Shown piece by piece: positions 9,012 through 16,966 of a DNA stretch of 23,325 nucleotides. The notes under the pieces are model-generated. The model saw only the letters and a program-made list of their open reading frames with translations, was not told where the DNA came from and made no database searches. The stretch spans positions 1 through 23,325 of the forward strand of contig DATJHM010000274.1 of NCBI GenBank assembly GCA_035493895.1, in the 5' to 3' direction. Each line of letters begins with the position of its first letter. Position 1 is the stretch's first letter. Source of the stretch: DATJHM01 sp035493895 (GTDB taxonomy: Bacteria > Chloroflexota > Ktedonobacteria > Ktedonobacterales > Ktedonobacteraceae). The translations under genes were made by a program, and so were the position numbers.

Positions 9012-10322
9012 TTACCCCTGTCCATGCTCTTGCCAGAGTTGAGGTAAATCGCTGATAACGAATTTTCGGGTCAACTGGTGAATGCCATAGCGTGTTTGGT
9101 CAGGGAGGTGGTAGACGTCTAGAAGAGAATAGTCTATTAACTGACGAATAGCCTCCAGAAACTGCTGTTCGTTCTCAGCGATCTCCTCTAGCTCAGCCAG
9201 TTCCTCATGACTCACCGTCGTCACCACCGTCTTTCCGATATAAATAAGGATCAATTGGGCCTCTAATGAAAGCTCTTCCCAGCTTTGGCGAAAAACAAAG
9301 GGATAGATATTCCCTTTTGCCTGCTCCAACTCATGAAGCACATGCGTTGGGTCGAGATGCAATGCCTGAGCCACTACGAGTTTCATCGCTAAGGGGGCTC
9401 CTTGCGTCACGCGGTAGATATCAAGCAGCCTCTCCTGTGAAAGTGATAGGGAGTGATAGCGACCGCGCTGGGCAATATCCTGTTGGAGAAAAAAGAGTGA
9501 ATCATCCTGGCTCAATTCGTGTAGAGAGAGAGGGAGCACAAAATCATGATGCACTTTCTGCCGACTCGTGACCAGCACACGACTCTTATTCAGAAAGCCG
9601 CGCAGTTTAGCAAGCAGTTCTTGAGCGTTATCAACCGTTTCAAGGTTGTCTACAAGGATCAGGTAGGGCGTCTGGCGCAGGAGTTGAGCCAATCTGGTAT
9701 GCTTTTCCTCAACTGGGAGGGTGGGGATTTCCCAGTGATCGAGTTGTCGGGCAATTGCATCGAGTAGACGTTCAAAATCCAGTATGGCTTCGCTAATACG
9801 GACGATCGCGCCTCCGGTAAATTGTTCCTGTTTGGCACTTTCCCCGACAACTTTTATAAAAAACTGCTGTTTCAAAGCACGGCGAATAACTTCAACAACA
9901 AAGGCTGTCTTCCCCATTCCACCTAACCCATCAATGACAATTGCGGGCGCTCCCTGTGGATCAGCCAATGCAGACAGAAGTTGCCGCAAACGCTCTTCAC
10001 GCCCGGGTAAATGATAGTATGGTTCGTCTGGAATATGCGATGGGAGAAAAACGGTGTCCCTATTGTCTGGTAACGTGGCTAATGAAGCCTGCGTTGTTCC
10101 CGGGTATCCAGCAGCGTCCAGAAACTCTTTTTTTTCGCCGTCAGTCAGAGCTAACAAAGCACACACGCGTACTGCATCTTGATAGGATATTCTATTCATG
10201 CCACTGATCCACTTATTTACGGTGCTCAGATCCACGAAAAGCTCCTCCGCAAGATGTGTCTGCGTGGAATGTTTTTGCTTGAGCAACCTTTTGAACACAT
10301 CTCCAAATGTCATCTTCTCCAT
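9012..10322 (-). CDS. XRE-type HTH / NB-ARC (STAND) ATPase regulator
   Basis: 436 aa. Residues 6-60 form a Cro/CI-type helix-turn-helix (TQTHLAEELFVDLSTVNKWI). The NB-ARC module follows a short linker: PGREERL near 106, Walker A GLGGMGKT at 132-139, Walker B YLILVDN at 220-226 (D225), the sensor-like VTSR at 251-254, and the GxP-type motif QGAP at 307-310. A winged-helix-like end (SLLDVY...YGIHQLTRKFV) closes the protein. STAND ATPases switch from an ADP-bound monomer to an ATP-bound oligomer on ligand sensing, so this is probably a ligand-gated transcription regulator, with the downstream TPR protein as its sensor. The start is supported by GAGG about 8 nt upstream of the ATG. A perfect palindrome at 10350-10368 lies 27 bp upstream and may be its operator. 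Confidence 0.92.
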   Translation of the reverse strand: MEKMTFGDVFKRLLKQKHSTQTHLAEELFVDLSTVNKWISGMNRISYQDAVRVCALLALTDGEKKEFLDAAGYPGTTQASLATLPDNRDTVFLPSHIPDEPYYHLPGREERLRQLLSALADPQGAPAIVIDGLGGMGKTAFVVEVIRRALKQQFFIKVVGESAKQEQFTGGAIVRISEAILDFERLLDAIARQLDHWEIPTLPVEEKHTRLAQLLRQTPYLILVDNLETVDNAQELLAKLRGFLNKSRVLVTSRQKVHHDFVLPLSLHELSQDDSLFFLQQDIAQRGRYHSLSLSQERLLDIYRVTQGAPLAMKLVVAQALHLDPTHVLHELEQAKGNIYPFVFRQSWEELSLEAQLILIYIGKTVVTTVSHEELAELEEIAENEQQFLEAIRQLIDYSLLDVYHLPDQTRYGIHQLTRKFVISDLPQLWQEHGQG

Positions 10323-10349
10323 TGTTTATCCTCAGAGCGGTGTTCCTGT

Positions 10350-10368
10350 TATTGACGAAACGTCAATA
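10350..10368. promoter_or_regulatory. Perfect palindrome, candidate operator of the HTH/NB-ARC gene
   Basis: TATTGACG-AAA-CGTCAATA: two perfect 8-bp arms with a 3-bp spacer, in the divergent gap between the HTH/NB-ARC gene (-) and the FAD oxidoreductase gene (+). On the minus strand a TATATT just outside the palindrome could serve as a -10 box. A symmetric site here fits autoregulation by the adjacent XRE protein and possibly control of the divergent gene. No binding evidence is available. Confidence 0.55.
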
Positions 10369-10517
10369 TATCCATCCATTTTTATGTTTCGCATCAAGCC
10401 TTAACAAACTATGCTATTACCAGATTTATCTATAGTAACGAATCAGGCGAACAGAAGTATCTAAAACCCTTCTGGCCCCTGATACTTGCAGGAATGTCGA
10501 CGAGAAGGACAGAAGAC

Positions 10518-11795
10518 ATGATGACAAAACAACATACGTCAATCGCGATAATCGGAGGGGGCTGCGCTGGTTGGTCACTGGCGCTCGAACTGGCTCAGAG
10601 AAGCGTTTCATGTATCGTTATCGATCAAAATCCGCCTGCCGCTTTTGCGTCGACGCGTAACCAGGGATGGTTACAAAGTGGTGCTTTATATGCCATGCTA
10701 GAAGATCCTGTCACCCTGGACTTTTGCCAGCGAGGACATCATTTGATACGATCACAATTTGCTGACGTGATTCGCCCTGGCATTCCAGGATATTTCCTCT
10801 TCTATCGTCGAGAAGATTTGGAACAGGCTGTTGAGCAGTGCCATAGATATAATATTGCAGCGCGATCTGTCTCCATGCAAGAGCTAAGGAAACACGAGAC
10901 TATCTTAGGAAAGAGTCGGCTTGCCTACGCGTTACAGGTGCCGGATGTTCCTCTGGATACCTCTAAACTATTACAAAAGGTTGCACATATGGCGTGTCAG
11001 AAGGGAGCACAATTTTATCCCGCTGAAGATCTGACCACTTTTTCTCCTCAGTGGGATGGTAAAAAATGGCATATCATGCTCGATCACGAGCACGAAATTG
11101 TGTGTAAAGGTATCGCATTGACATGTGGAGCATATATACCAGAAGCACTTGCAAAATGTAGCCCGGTGCAACCACATTTCAAGCGCACAAAGCATCCGGT
11201 CCTCGTGTTGCAAGGGGATGTTGCGAATTCGATGTTTATGATTCTGCATCAACCGCATAGTCCCCAGCTGATCCCCTTCAATGGTCCCCTGGGTAGAGGC
11301 GTTACCATTTGTCTCTCTCATGTCGAGGAAGAGATACGAGACTATCGGGACAAACAATTACCTCCTCTCTATCTGGAACAGTGTGCCGAGGCGCTGGCAG
11401 ATTTTTATGAGGGCTTCAAAACTGCCGCTATCCATAATCAGTATCGGGCATATGCCTATGTTTGTCAAAAGCTTTCACTTGACACAAAGATGTCTAACGA
11501 CAGGTACAGCAGAGGACCGGTCATCCAGTCATATTCTCCCTTCGATGAAATGTGGCAAAGTGTCTTCGTGTTTTATCCTGGGAAGTTTACTTCAGCTTTG
11601 ATAGCTGCGGCTGACTGCATGAGGTTGTTGGAAGCCAGTCTGGGTGATCTCGCTGAGTGCAAGAGACAGAGCCCCCGGAGAACTCCCACCATGGCCCTAC
11701 AGCAATATTATCATCAGCCTCAATATGCTCTCACGGTCAGGGGAGAGCGCCTGATCTTTGAGCCTGTTCTCTCTGGCAAAACAAGCGAGGTTTAA
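10518..11795 (+). CDS. FAD-dependent oxidoreductase (DAO family)
   Basis: 425 aa from the ATG at 10518, chosen because AAGGA ends 9 nt upstream; an ATG at 10494 has no RBS. Residues 9-18 form the Rossmann dinucleotide-binding motif (IAIIGGGCAG), with the acidic end of strand 2 at VIDQN. A second flavin-contacting segment, STRNQGWLQSGALY, resembles the 'S.RNSG.IHAG.Y' loop of L-2-hydroxyglutarate oxidase and other DAO-type enzymes. The family oxidises C-N or C-OH bonds of small substrates using FAD. The substrate here cannot be named. No signal peptide or clear membrane segment is seen, so it is probably cytoplasmic. The gene is divergent from the HTH/NB-ARC gene and convergent with the Nudix gene, overlapping it by 3 bp. 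Confidence 0.85.
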   Translation: MMTKQHTSIAIIGGGCAGWSLALELAQRSVSCIVIDQNPPAAFASTRNQGWLQSGALYAMLEDPVTLDFCQRGHHLIRSQFADVIRPGIPGYFLFYRREDLEQAVEQCHRYNIAARSVSMQELRKHETILGKSRLAYALQVPDVPLDTSKLLQKVAHMACQKGAQFYPAEDLTTFSPQWDGKKWHIMLDHEHEIVCKGIALTCGAYIPEALAKCSPVQPHFKRTKHPVLVLQGDVANSMFMILHQPHSPQLIPFNGPLGRGVTICLSHVEEEIRDYRDKQLPPLYLEQCAEALADFYEGFKTAAIHNQYRAYAYVCQKLSLDTKMSNDRYSRGPVIQSYSPFDEMWQSVFVFYPGKFTSALIAAADCMRLLEASLGDLAECKRQSPRRTPTMALQQYYHQPQYALTVRGERLIFEPVLSGKTSEV

Positions 11796-11808
11796 TAAAA
11801 ACCTCGCT
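11784..11808. terminator. Bidirectional hairpin over the two convergent stop codons
   Basis: Perfect 10-bp arms AGCGAGGTTT (11784-11793) and AAACCTCGCT (11799-11808) around the loop AATAA. The TAA of the FAD gene (11793-11795) and the TAA of the Nudix gene (11794-11792) both lie across the loop. The stem is strong, but no long T-run follows on either strand, so intrinsic termination may be partial. Confidence 0.55.
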
Positions 11809-12370
11809 GCGTGCTGGCATCCCTGATCATTTGTATGAGACAAGGGTGATAGATGTCAGCGCGAGAAGTAATCTCATCAGGTAAGGCCCATTGAACATCG
11901 TGATACTCTTCATTGGGACAAAGGAAAGGAATTTCGTTCTCGGTCAAAGGAAGCATCATCGTAATACTGATCATATGGCAACCGTTTTCGGTCGGGGCCT
12001 GTGCGCGTGTGTCCCACAGCAGATTGTAGATACCAATGAGAGTGAACCTGTCAGGATCGATCTCGATCTTTTCTGTATCGCAAAAAAGTTCTCGTAGCGC
12101 GTTGCGTTGAGCTGCAATCTGATAGAGTTCTCCTTTGCGCATACGTCCCCCGAAGCACCACCAGTCTTGCTGAGGCTCCCAGCTGCGTCGCCCAAGCAAT
12201 ATACGTTCTCCATGGACAGGCAGAATATCTACGCATGCAATTACCAGCGTATCCAGTGCCTGGCTATAAATGGCGTCAGGAAGAAGACCTCCCGTAGCAA
12301 TTTCTTTCCCAGTGACATATTGTTTATTGGGGTGAGGGGTCACGAGCTGTGAGTAGTTATGAAAACTCAA
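11792..12370 (-). CDS. Nudix-type hydrolase, divergent box (GDP-mannose hydrolase-like)
   Basis: 192 aa from the TTG at 12370, which has AAAGGAG 5 nt upstream. A TTG at 12397 would leave almost no leader after the predicted promoter. The Nudix region reads GRRSWEPQQDWWCFGGRM followed by RKGELYQIAAQRNALREL. Against the canonical G-x5-E-x7-R-E-U-x-E-E, G75, E81, R89 and E94 are kept, while the positions of two metal-binding glutamates are N90 and R93. This reduced box resembles that of GDP-mannose mannosyl hydrolases (G-x5-E-x7-R-x4-E), which act on nucleotide sugars. The substrate is unknown. The gene lies 87 bp downstream of the TIR-STAND gene on the same strand, but has its own sigma70-like promoter. 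Confidence 0.8.
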   Translation of the reverse strand: MSFHNYSQLVTPHPNKQYVTGKEIATGGLLPDAIYSQALDTLVIACVDILPVHGERILLGRRSWEPQQDWWCFGGRMRKGELYQIAAQRNALRELFCDTEKIEIDPDRFTLIGIYNLLWDTRAQAPTENGCHMISITMMLPLTENEIPFLCPNEEYHDVQWALPDEITSRADIYHPCLIQMIRDASTQRGFY

Positions 12371-12409
12371 CTCCGCTCCTTTGTATCTAGAAAACAAACC
12401 TGTTCTAAT

Positions 12410-12438
12410 AGTATAACAAAGGTAAAGGCCTCATTCAA
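12410..12438 (-). promoter_or_regulatory. Sigma70-like promoter of the Nudix gene
   Basis: On the minus strand, TTGAAT (12438-12433), a 17-bp spacer, then TATACT (12415-12410). The expected transcription start near 12403 lies about 30 nt before the TTG start codon at 12370. It sits just after the end of the TIR-STAND gene. Confidence 0.6.
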
Positions 12439-12456
12439 GAAGAAACCTCACGAGAA

Positions 12457-15400
12457 TCAATTCTCAGCTGAGACGATTTCTTTGACATTCTCGATCGCCC
12501 CTAGTGCTCTAAGAACTGCCTTCTGAGGCTCGGCCAGTCCTTTGATGCTCGTAATATTCATACGCTCATATGGAAGTTCGCTCTTAAGAACGTATCGACA
12601 TCGGCGCTGTAGAACTTCCCATAAATGACAGGTACCATCGTCGCTGCCGCTGGCAAGTAAGGTGCAATCGGAGCTAAAGGACAGCGTCCAGATCGGAGCC
12701 GTATGTCCGCGTAGAATCGCGAGGTTTGCCCCTGAAGCGCTATCCCAAAGCCGTACGGTGGAATCGTGGCTGCCACTGGCGAGCATCGTACTGTCGGGAC
12801 TAAATGTGACCGCCCAGATCGGCTGAGAATGACCTTCCAGCACATGTTGACAACGACCGCTACTCACCTGCCAGATACGCACGGTATGATCTTCGCTACT
12901 ACTGGCAAGCATCTCGCCATTGGGACTGAACGCTATCGCCCAGATCGGGTTTGTATGCCCTTCCAGAATTGACAGACATTTACCTGTCGCAACATCCCAT
13001 ACACGGGCCGTCGTATCCTCACTGCCTGTAGCCAGAAACCGACCGTCAGGGCTAAATGCAATAGACCAGACGCGATTCGTATGGTCCTGGAGAATATGTA
13101 CTGGTTGCTCTGTTTCTGTGTTCCATACGCGCACTGTCCGATCATCACTGCCACTGGCAAATGTCTTACCATCAGGATTGAAGGCGACTGAGCGAATGCG
13201 ATTCGTATGGCCGCGTAAGCATCTGATCCGCCGCCCGAAGCGCATATCCCATAAACAGACCGTCTGATCATCACTGCCACTGACAAGCAGCAGGTTATCA
13301 GGGCTGAAGGCAATCGATTTCACACGATTCGTATGGCCGGTCAACGTGTAGATGTGTTGTGCTGTATGTACTTTCCAGATTCGTATTGTCTGATCATCGC
13401 TGCCGCTTGCGAGCAGCGTACTATCGCTGCTAAAAGCAAGTGCGCGAATCCAGGGGCTATGGCCTGAAAGCGTAGCCAGACTCTGTCCGCTTTTCACATC
13501 CCAAAGATGTACTATGCGTTCTCCGCTGGCGAGTACATTTTTCTGGGGACTGAAAGCAACTGAGCGTATTGAGGTGCTATATCCATGTAATGTCATCAAA
13601 CAATGGCCGGTATTCGTCTCCCAAATACGCACTGTCTGATCGTGACTTCCGCTGGCAAGGGTCTTACCGGTTGGCGCAAAACTGACCGAGTTTACCCAAT
13701 TTTTATGCCCCAGTAGGGTTTGCAATAAATGTCCCTCAACCACGTCCCATACACGTACAGTGCCATCCGCGCTGCCACTCACCAGATGCCTGTTATCGGG
13801 ACCAAAAGCGAGAGAGCAGATCCAATTCGTATGCCCCGAGAGCACCTTCAAATTTGTTCCAGTTGCCAGATCCCAGATTCGTATACTGCGGTCATCACCT
13901 CCGCTGGCAATGGTACGTCCATCTGGACTTAAAGCCAGAGACCAGATCTGGCTGCTGTGCCCTGTCAGAACATGAATGCAGCGTTCTTCTTCAATTGCCC
14001 ATATCCGCACGGTATGGTCGTCACTTCCACTGATCAGAGTTTTACCGTCAGGCGTAAAAGCAACCGCACGCACTGGATTTGTATGTCCGCTGAGTGTGTG
14101 AAGCAGCACACCATCGACAACGTTCCAGATACGGATTTCATGGTCTTCACTGGAACTGGCCAGGCGAGTGTTATCTGCGCTAAAGCTAATCCCACGAATG
14201 CGATGACGATGACCACGTAGGATATGAATACACTGCTCGTTGGCGACATGCCATACACGAATGGTTCGATCACTGCTGCCGCTAGCAAGATACGTGCCAT
14301 CAGGGCTAAATGTGAGCCCCCATATCCAATCTGTGTGTCCAGAGAAAGTCGCAAAGAGCATCCCGTCGCTCACTCGCCAGAGACGAATCTCACCTGCATC
14401 CGTTCCCGCTGCTACAATTGTCCCGTCTGGACTAAATGCCACTGAGAGAATGCTGCCAAACATGTCAGTGAAGGTAGACCTGCTGAGGTCGGCATGGGTG
14501 AAGTTTACATCAACAAGTCTGGCTTCTCGTAAATAGGCCTGCCAGACTGGCAAAGAAGAGAAATCGGTACCGGCCAGATCAGCATTGATCTGAAGCAAGC
14601 AATTCAGTATATTTCCGGCCGCATAACCCGGTGGTAGCGTTATGGTATGGAGTACCGTCAGGAGGTGTTTGAGTTGCTGCTCGCGGTCGTTCTCTCCATA
14701 CATGGTCAGGAGCGATTGTAGCAAAGGGTGCAGGATAAGACGAGCCTGGCTTTCGCGCACATAATCTTTCGTCACGGCTTTCATGAGCGCATACGTATTC
14801 AGCAGCTGAAACTGCTGGTGTGTCATTTCCGCAAGAACTCCCTCTACTAATCGCTCAACCATGTATTCCATGAGCACTGGCTGGAGGCTAAAGCCATTCC
14901 CGGTTTTCTCTAAAGGGATTGAACGCTGAAGCAGATCCAGTGTAGATGAGATTTGGGCCTTTGCTTTTTGCGAGATAATATCTTCTTTCAACTCTATAAG
15001 CGACTTTGGTTCCCGGTTGATTGCCAGCCAGTACATTAATTCTTTCTCGGAAGGAGCGAGACGTTGGAAATGCCAGTCGAGCAAACCACGCAAATCAGAG
15101 AAAATTTGTTCTCTACCATCCAGAAAAGCGGTGATGCTGCCGGAAAAGACTTTCTGGATATGCCTGGCGGCAAGCTCTAGTGCCAGGGGATTGCCATTGT
15201 AAAACTGAATGAGTCTCTGCCAGTCTTCGCTCGATCCGCGAAACTTCCCAAAGGCGGCAAAAATTTTCTTCCCATCCTTATAATCCAGCCCCCCCAATTT
15301 CAGTGAGCGAACCGGATGAATTCCCCCTTCCATTTGCGCGATGTCCTGAGGAGTTTCCCGACTGGTCAGCAACAAACAGCTTTGATGCGCAACTTCTCCA

Positions 15401-16440
15401 ATCTGCCGAAAGAGTTGACCGTAACCCTCATACCCTTCACGGTACTGTGTTGCCTGCTTGCCACCTTCCAGGATAGTCTCGGCATTATCGAAAATAAGTA
15501 AACATCTATGTTTCTGTAGATAGTGAAGAAGATGTTCGATTTGTTCATCAATGCCTTTAGGGAGCATGATTTCTCGTTGATCTGAAAGAAATGAAACCAG
15601 ATTGGTCAGAACCTCTGTCAGGCTAGGAGCATTGAGTAATCTTTGCCAGATAACATAGTCAAATTGTTGGCATATTCCGTGTGCTAGCTTGAGTGACAGG
15701 TCTGTTTTGCCAATGCCTCCTTTTCCCAACTTCATCATCGGTTCCGTCTGATTTTCATCGCCCTGGCCCAATTTGACCGACAACCAGGTCTTGCCTCCGC
15801 CTTTCATACCGACAATTGCGATAAGGCGATAATTCTCAACCAGTATCCATTGCTGAAGGGTATCCAGCTCTTTCGACCGCCCAAAAAAATTACTCACCTC
15901 TGGCGCATTTCCCCAATCTATGCGGGGAGTATGCTGGCCATTTTCCGTCTGGCTGCTGGCTGCTACGGGTGATTGACGCTGGCCTGCCCCTTTGAGCGTT
16001 TCACAGATCTCCTCCACAATTTCATTCCACACCTTATCTCTGTTCAGTGCATGTGCTACCGGTTGCTTGTCACGTGGCAGATATTGCAAATCAGCCAATG
16101 GCGCTTCGTGGAGGAGAGGCGTTGCCCGTAGAAGAATGGGGATAACAATTGCCTCACCAGCCTGAGAGCGAGCGAGCGCATGTTGCATCTCTTGCTCACA
16201 TTCAGCATTGGCACGGTAATCCGCACTCATGAGAAGGAGGATGAGTACGGCGTTATTCAGTGCTCTATCAAGTACCTCGCGCCGCCGACTACCCACCTCT
16301 ATTTTTCCTTGATGTACGATGCTGATGGTGCCCTGTTTTTGCAGTTGTGTAAGATAGGTCTCAAGCTCTTTCAAGAAAGCCACGTCTTCACGGGCATAGG
16401 AAATGAAAAGCACAACAGGAGCGCTCGCATTCTGATTCAT
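12457..16440 (-). CDS. TIR / NB-ARC / WD40 (15 repeats) STAND protein, NLR- and Apaf-1-like
   Basis: 1327 aa. The ATG at 16440 is chosen for its TGAGGA RBS and because the TIR domain begins right after it; the frame is open to 16602 without another good start. TIR: residues 8-150 (VVLFISYARED, then LLLMSADY...AECEQEM), with E84 as candidate NADase glutamate. NB-ARC: about 180-540, with two P-loops, GMKGGGKT at 211-218 and GKGGIGKT at 239-246, Walker B CLLIFDN (D318), sensor LLTSR (R361) and GNPLA. A helical/pentapeptide-like linker (about 600-660) follows. Fifteen WD40 repeats span 661-1286; repeat 8 is shortened. The tail is ELPYERMNIT...ALGAIE. STAND proteins oligomerise on sensing a ligand; bacterial TIR-STAND proteins can deplete NAD+ as immune effectors. 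A defence role is inferred. It is the last gene of the presumed operon. Confidence 0.93.
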   Translation of the reverse strand: MNQNASAPVVLFISYAREDVAFLKELETYLTQLQKQGTISIVHQGKIEVGSRRREVLDRALNNAVLILLLMSADYRANAECEQEMQHALARSQAGEAIVIPILLRATPLLHEAPLADLQYLPRDKQPVAHALNRDKVWNEIVEEICETLKGAGQRQSPVAASSQTENGQHTPRIDWGNAPEVSNFFGRSKELDTLQQWILVENYRLIAIVGMKGGGKTWLSVKLGQGDENQTEPMMKLGKGGIGKTDLSLKLAHGICQQFDYVIWQRLLNAPSLTEVLTNLVSFLSDQREIMLPKGIDEQIEHLLHYLQKHRCLLIFDNAETILEGGKQATQYREGYEGYGQLFRQIGEVAHQSCLLLTSRETPQDIAQMEGGIHPVRSLKLGGLDYKDGKKIFAAFGKFRGSSEDWQRLIQFYNGNPLALELAARHIQKVFSGSITAFLDGREQIFSDLRGLLDWHFQRLAPSEKELMYWLAINREPKSLIELKEDIISQKAKAQISSTLDLLQRSIPLEKTGNGFSLQPVLMEYMVERLVEGVLAEMTHQQFQLLNTYALMKAVTKDYVRESQARLILHPLLQSLLTMYGENDREQQLKHLLTVLHTITLPPGYAAGNILNCLLQINADLAGTDFSSLPVWQAYLREARLVDVNFTHADLSRSTFTDMFGSILSVAFSPDGTIVAAGTDAGEIRLWRVSDGMLFATFSGHTDWIWGLTFSPDGTYLASGSSDRTIRVWHVANEQCIHILRGHRHRIRGISFSADNTRLASSSEDHEIRIWNVVDGVLLHTLSGHTNPVRAVAFTPDGKTLISGSDDHTVRIWAIEEERCIHVLTGHSSQIWSLALSPDGRTIASGGDDRSIRIWDLATGTNLKVLSGHTNWICSLAFGPDNRHLVSGSADGTVRVWDVVEGHLLQTLLGHKNWVNSVSFAPTGKTLASGSHDQTVRIWETNTGHCLMTLHGYSTSIRSVAFSPQKNVLASGERIVHLWDVKSGQSLATLSGHSPWIRALAFSSDSTLLASGSDDQTIRIWKVHTAQHIYTLTGHTNRVKSIAFSPDNLLLVSGSDDQTVCLWDMRFGRRIRCLRGHTNRIRSVAFNPDGKTFASGSDDRTVRVWNTETEQPVHILQDHTNRVWSIAFSPDGRFLATGSEDTTARVWDVATGKCLSILEGHTNPIWAIAFSPNGEMLASSSEDHTVRIWQVSSGRCQHVLEGHSQPIWAVTFSPDSTMLASGSHDSTVRLWDSASGANLAILRGHTAPIWTLSFSSDCTLLASGSDDGTCHLWEVLQRRCRYVLKSELPYERMNITSIKGLAEPQKAVLRALGAIENVKEIVSAEN
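12583..14460 (-). repeat. WD40-coding tandem repeat array, 15 units of about 125 bp
   Basis: Fifteen consecutive units with the pattern 'GHTxxIxSVAFSPDGxxLASGSDDxTVRxW', counted by their terminal W/LW-D-like strand. Unit 8 (LASGERIVHLWDV) lacks two to three residues before the tryptophan strand. The array would fold into two beta-propellers of 7 and 8 blades. Repetition is also visible at the DNA level, so unit-number change by recombination is possible. Confidence 0.9.
15685..15810 (-). repeat. Tandem duplication of the P-loop and following helix in the TIR-STAND gene
   Basis: Residues 211-224 (GMKGGGKTWLSVKL) and 239-252 (GKGGIGKTDLSLKL) align throughout, offset by 28 residues (84 bp). The DNA of the two units is partly alike (shared GGCAA, AC, TGTC, TCAA blocks) but diverged, so the duplication is not recent. 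A standard NB-ARC domain has one such motif, as in the neighbouring paralogue. Confidence 0.7.
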
Positions 16441-16487
16441 AGCTGCCGTCCTCAGGTTAGGAAACAATACTATTTTTTTTGTTGCTT

Positions 16488-16550
16488 GTAACTCTTCAGG
16501 GCATTTCGCTGGAAACACTGAGCCGTCAAAAGGGCAACCTGAAGAGTTAC
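16488..16550. promoter_or_regulatory. 13-bp perfect inverted repeat in the leader of the TIR-STAND gene
   Basis: GTAACTCTTCAGG (16488-16500) and CCTGAAGAGTTAC (16538-16550) are exact reverse complements separated by 37 bp, in the 119-bp gap between the membrane-protein gene and the TIR-STAND gene. On the coding strand an A-rich run, not a T-run, follows, so this is not an ordinary terminator. It may be a leader RNA structure, a protein site or a tiny insertion. Confidence 0.5.
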
Positions 16551-16559
16551 TGCCACAAA

Positions 16560-16949
16560 TTACTTCTTCGACATCCCTGCAAATACTGCTGTTATGATCC
16601 AAAGAGCAATGATAAATTCCAGGATTGCTGCTATGATACAGATAGGTCCAAGCCAGCGGATAAACGCATGACCATATGTTCCGTCAGCCCTGCTCCAGCG
16701 TTGAAAGTAATTGGTCGTATATGCGGCATAGGTGACCAACCCGCTAATGAGCAGGCCCAGCAGTAACAGAATAACTCCGCCAGCTATGTTGCTGGACGGA
16801 TTCTCGTAGCTGCTGATTGAAATACGGGACGTGAGCAACAGTATGCCATAGACGATACCTATCAGCCCTACAATGCCAGATAGTATCGTAGATGTGGTCG
16901 GGTATACCCTTGGTAGCCTCCAGAAAACTCTTATTAATGCTCCAGCCAT
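16560..16949 (-). CDS. Small membrane protein, three transmembrane helices
   Basis: 129 aa, start ATG at 16949 with AAAGGAG 8 nt upstream. Hydrophobic segments are at about 19-40 (STILSGIVGLIGIVYGILLLT), 54-77 (NIAGGVILLLLGLLISGLVTY) and 99-124 (WLGPICIIAAILEFIIALWI), with a short Ser/Asn-rich loop between the first two. The Lys-ended C-terminus would probably be cytoplasmic. No family recognised. It lies between the two STAND genes, 90 bp after one and 119 bp before the other, all on one strand, so it is probably co-transcribed. It could be a membrane effector or anchor of the system, by analogy with defence operons that carry small TM proteins, but this is inference. Confidence 0.75.
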   Translation of the reverse strand: MAGALIRVFWRLPRVYPTTSTILSGIVGLIGIVYGILLLTSRISISSYENPSSNIAGGVILLLLGLLISGLVTYAAYTTNYFQRWSRADGTYGHAFIRWLGPICIIAAILEFIIALWIITAVFAGMSKK

Positions 16950-16966
16950 TATTACTACTCCTTTGC

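Noticed and set aside
12583..14460. WD40 DNA repeats as a CRISPR array or satellite
   Set aside because: The units are about 125 bp, diverged, and fully explained by an open protein repeat frame; there are no short identical repeats with unique spacers.
12766..14536. Plus-strand ORFs opposite the WD40 array as antisense genes
   Set aside because: They recur with the repeat period, so they are mirror frames of the WD40 units.
16441..16602. Longer N-terminus for the TIR protein from 16602
   Set aside because: The extra 54 residues cover the inverted-repeat leader, lack an RBS and look non-coding; the ATG at 16440 has a good RBS directly before the TIR domain.
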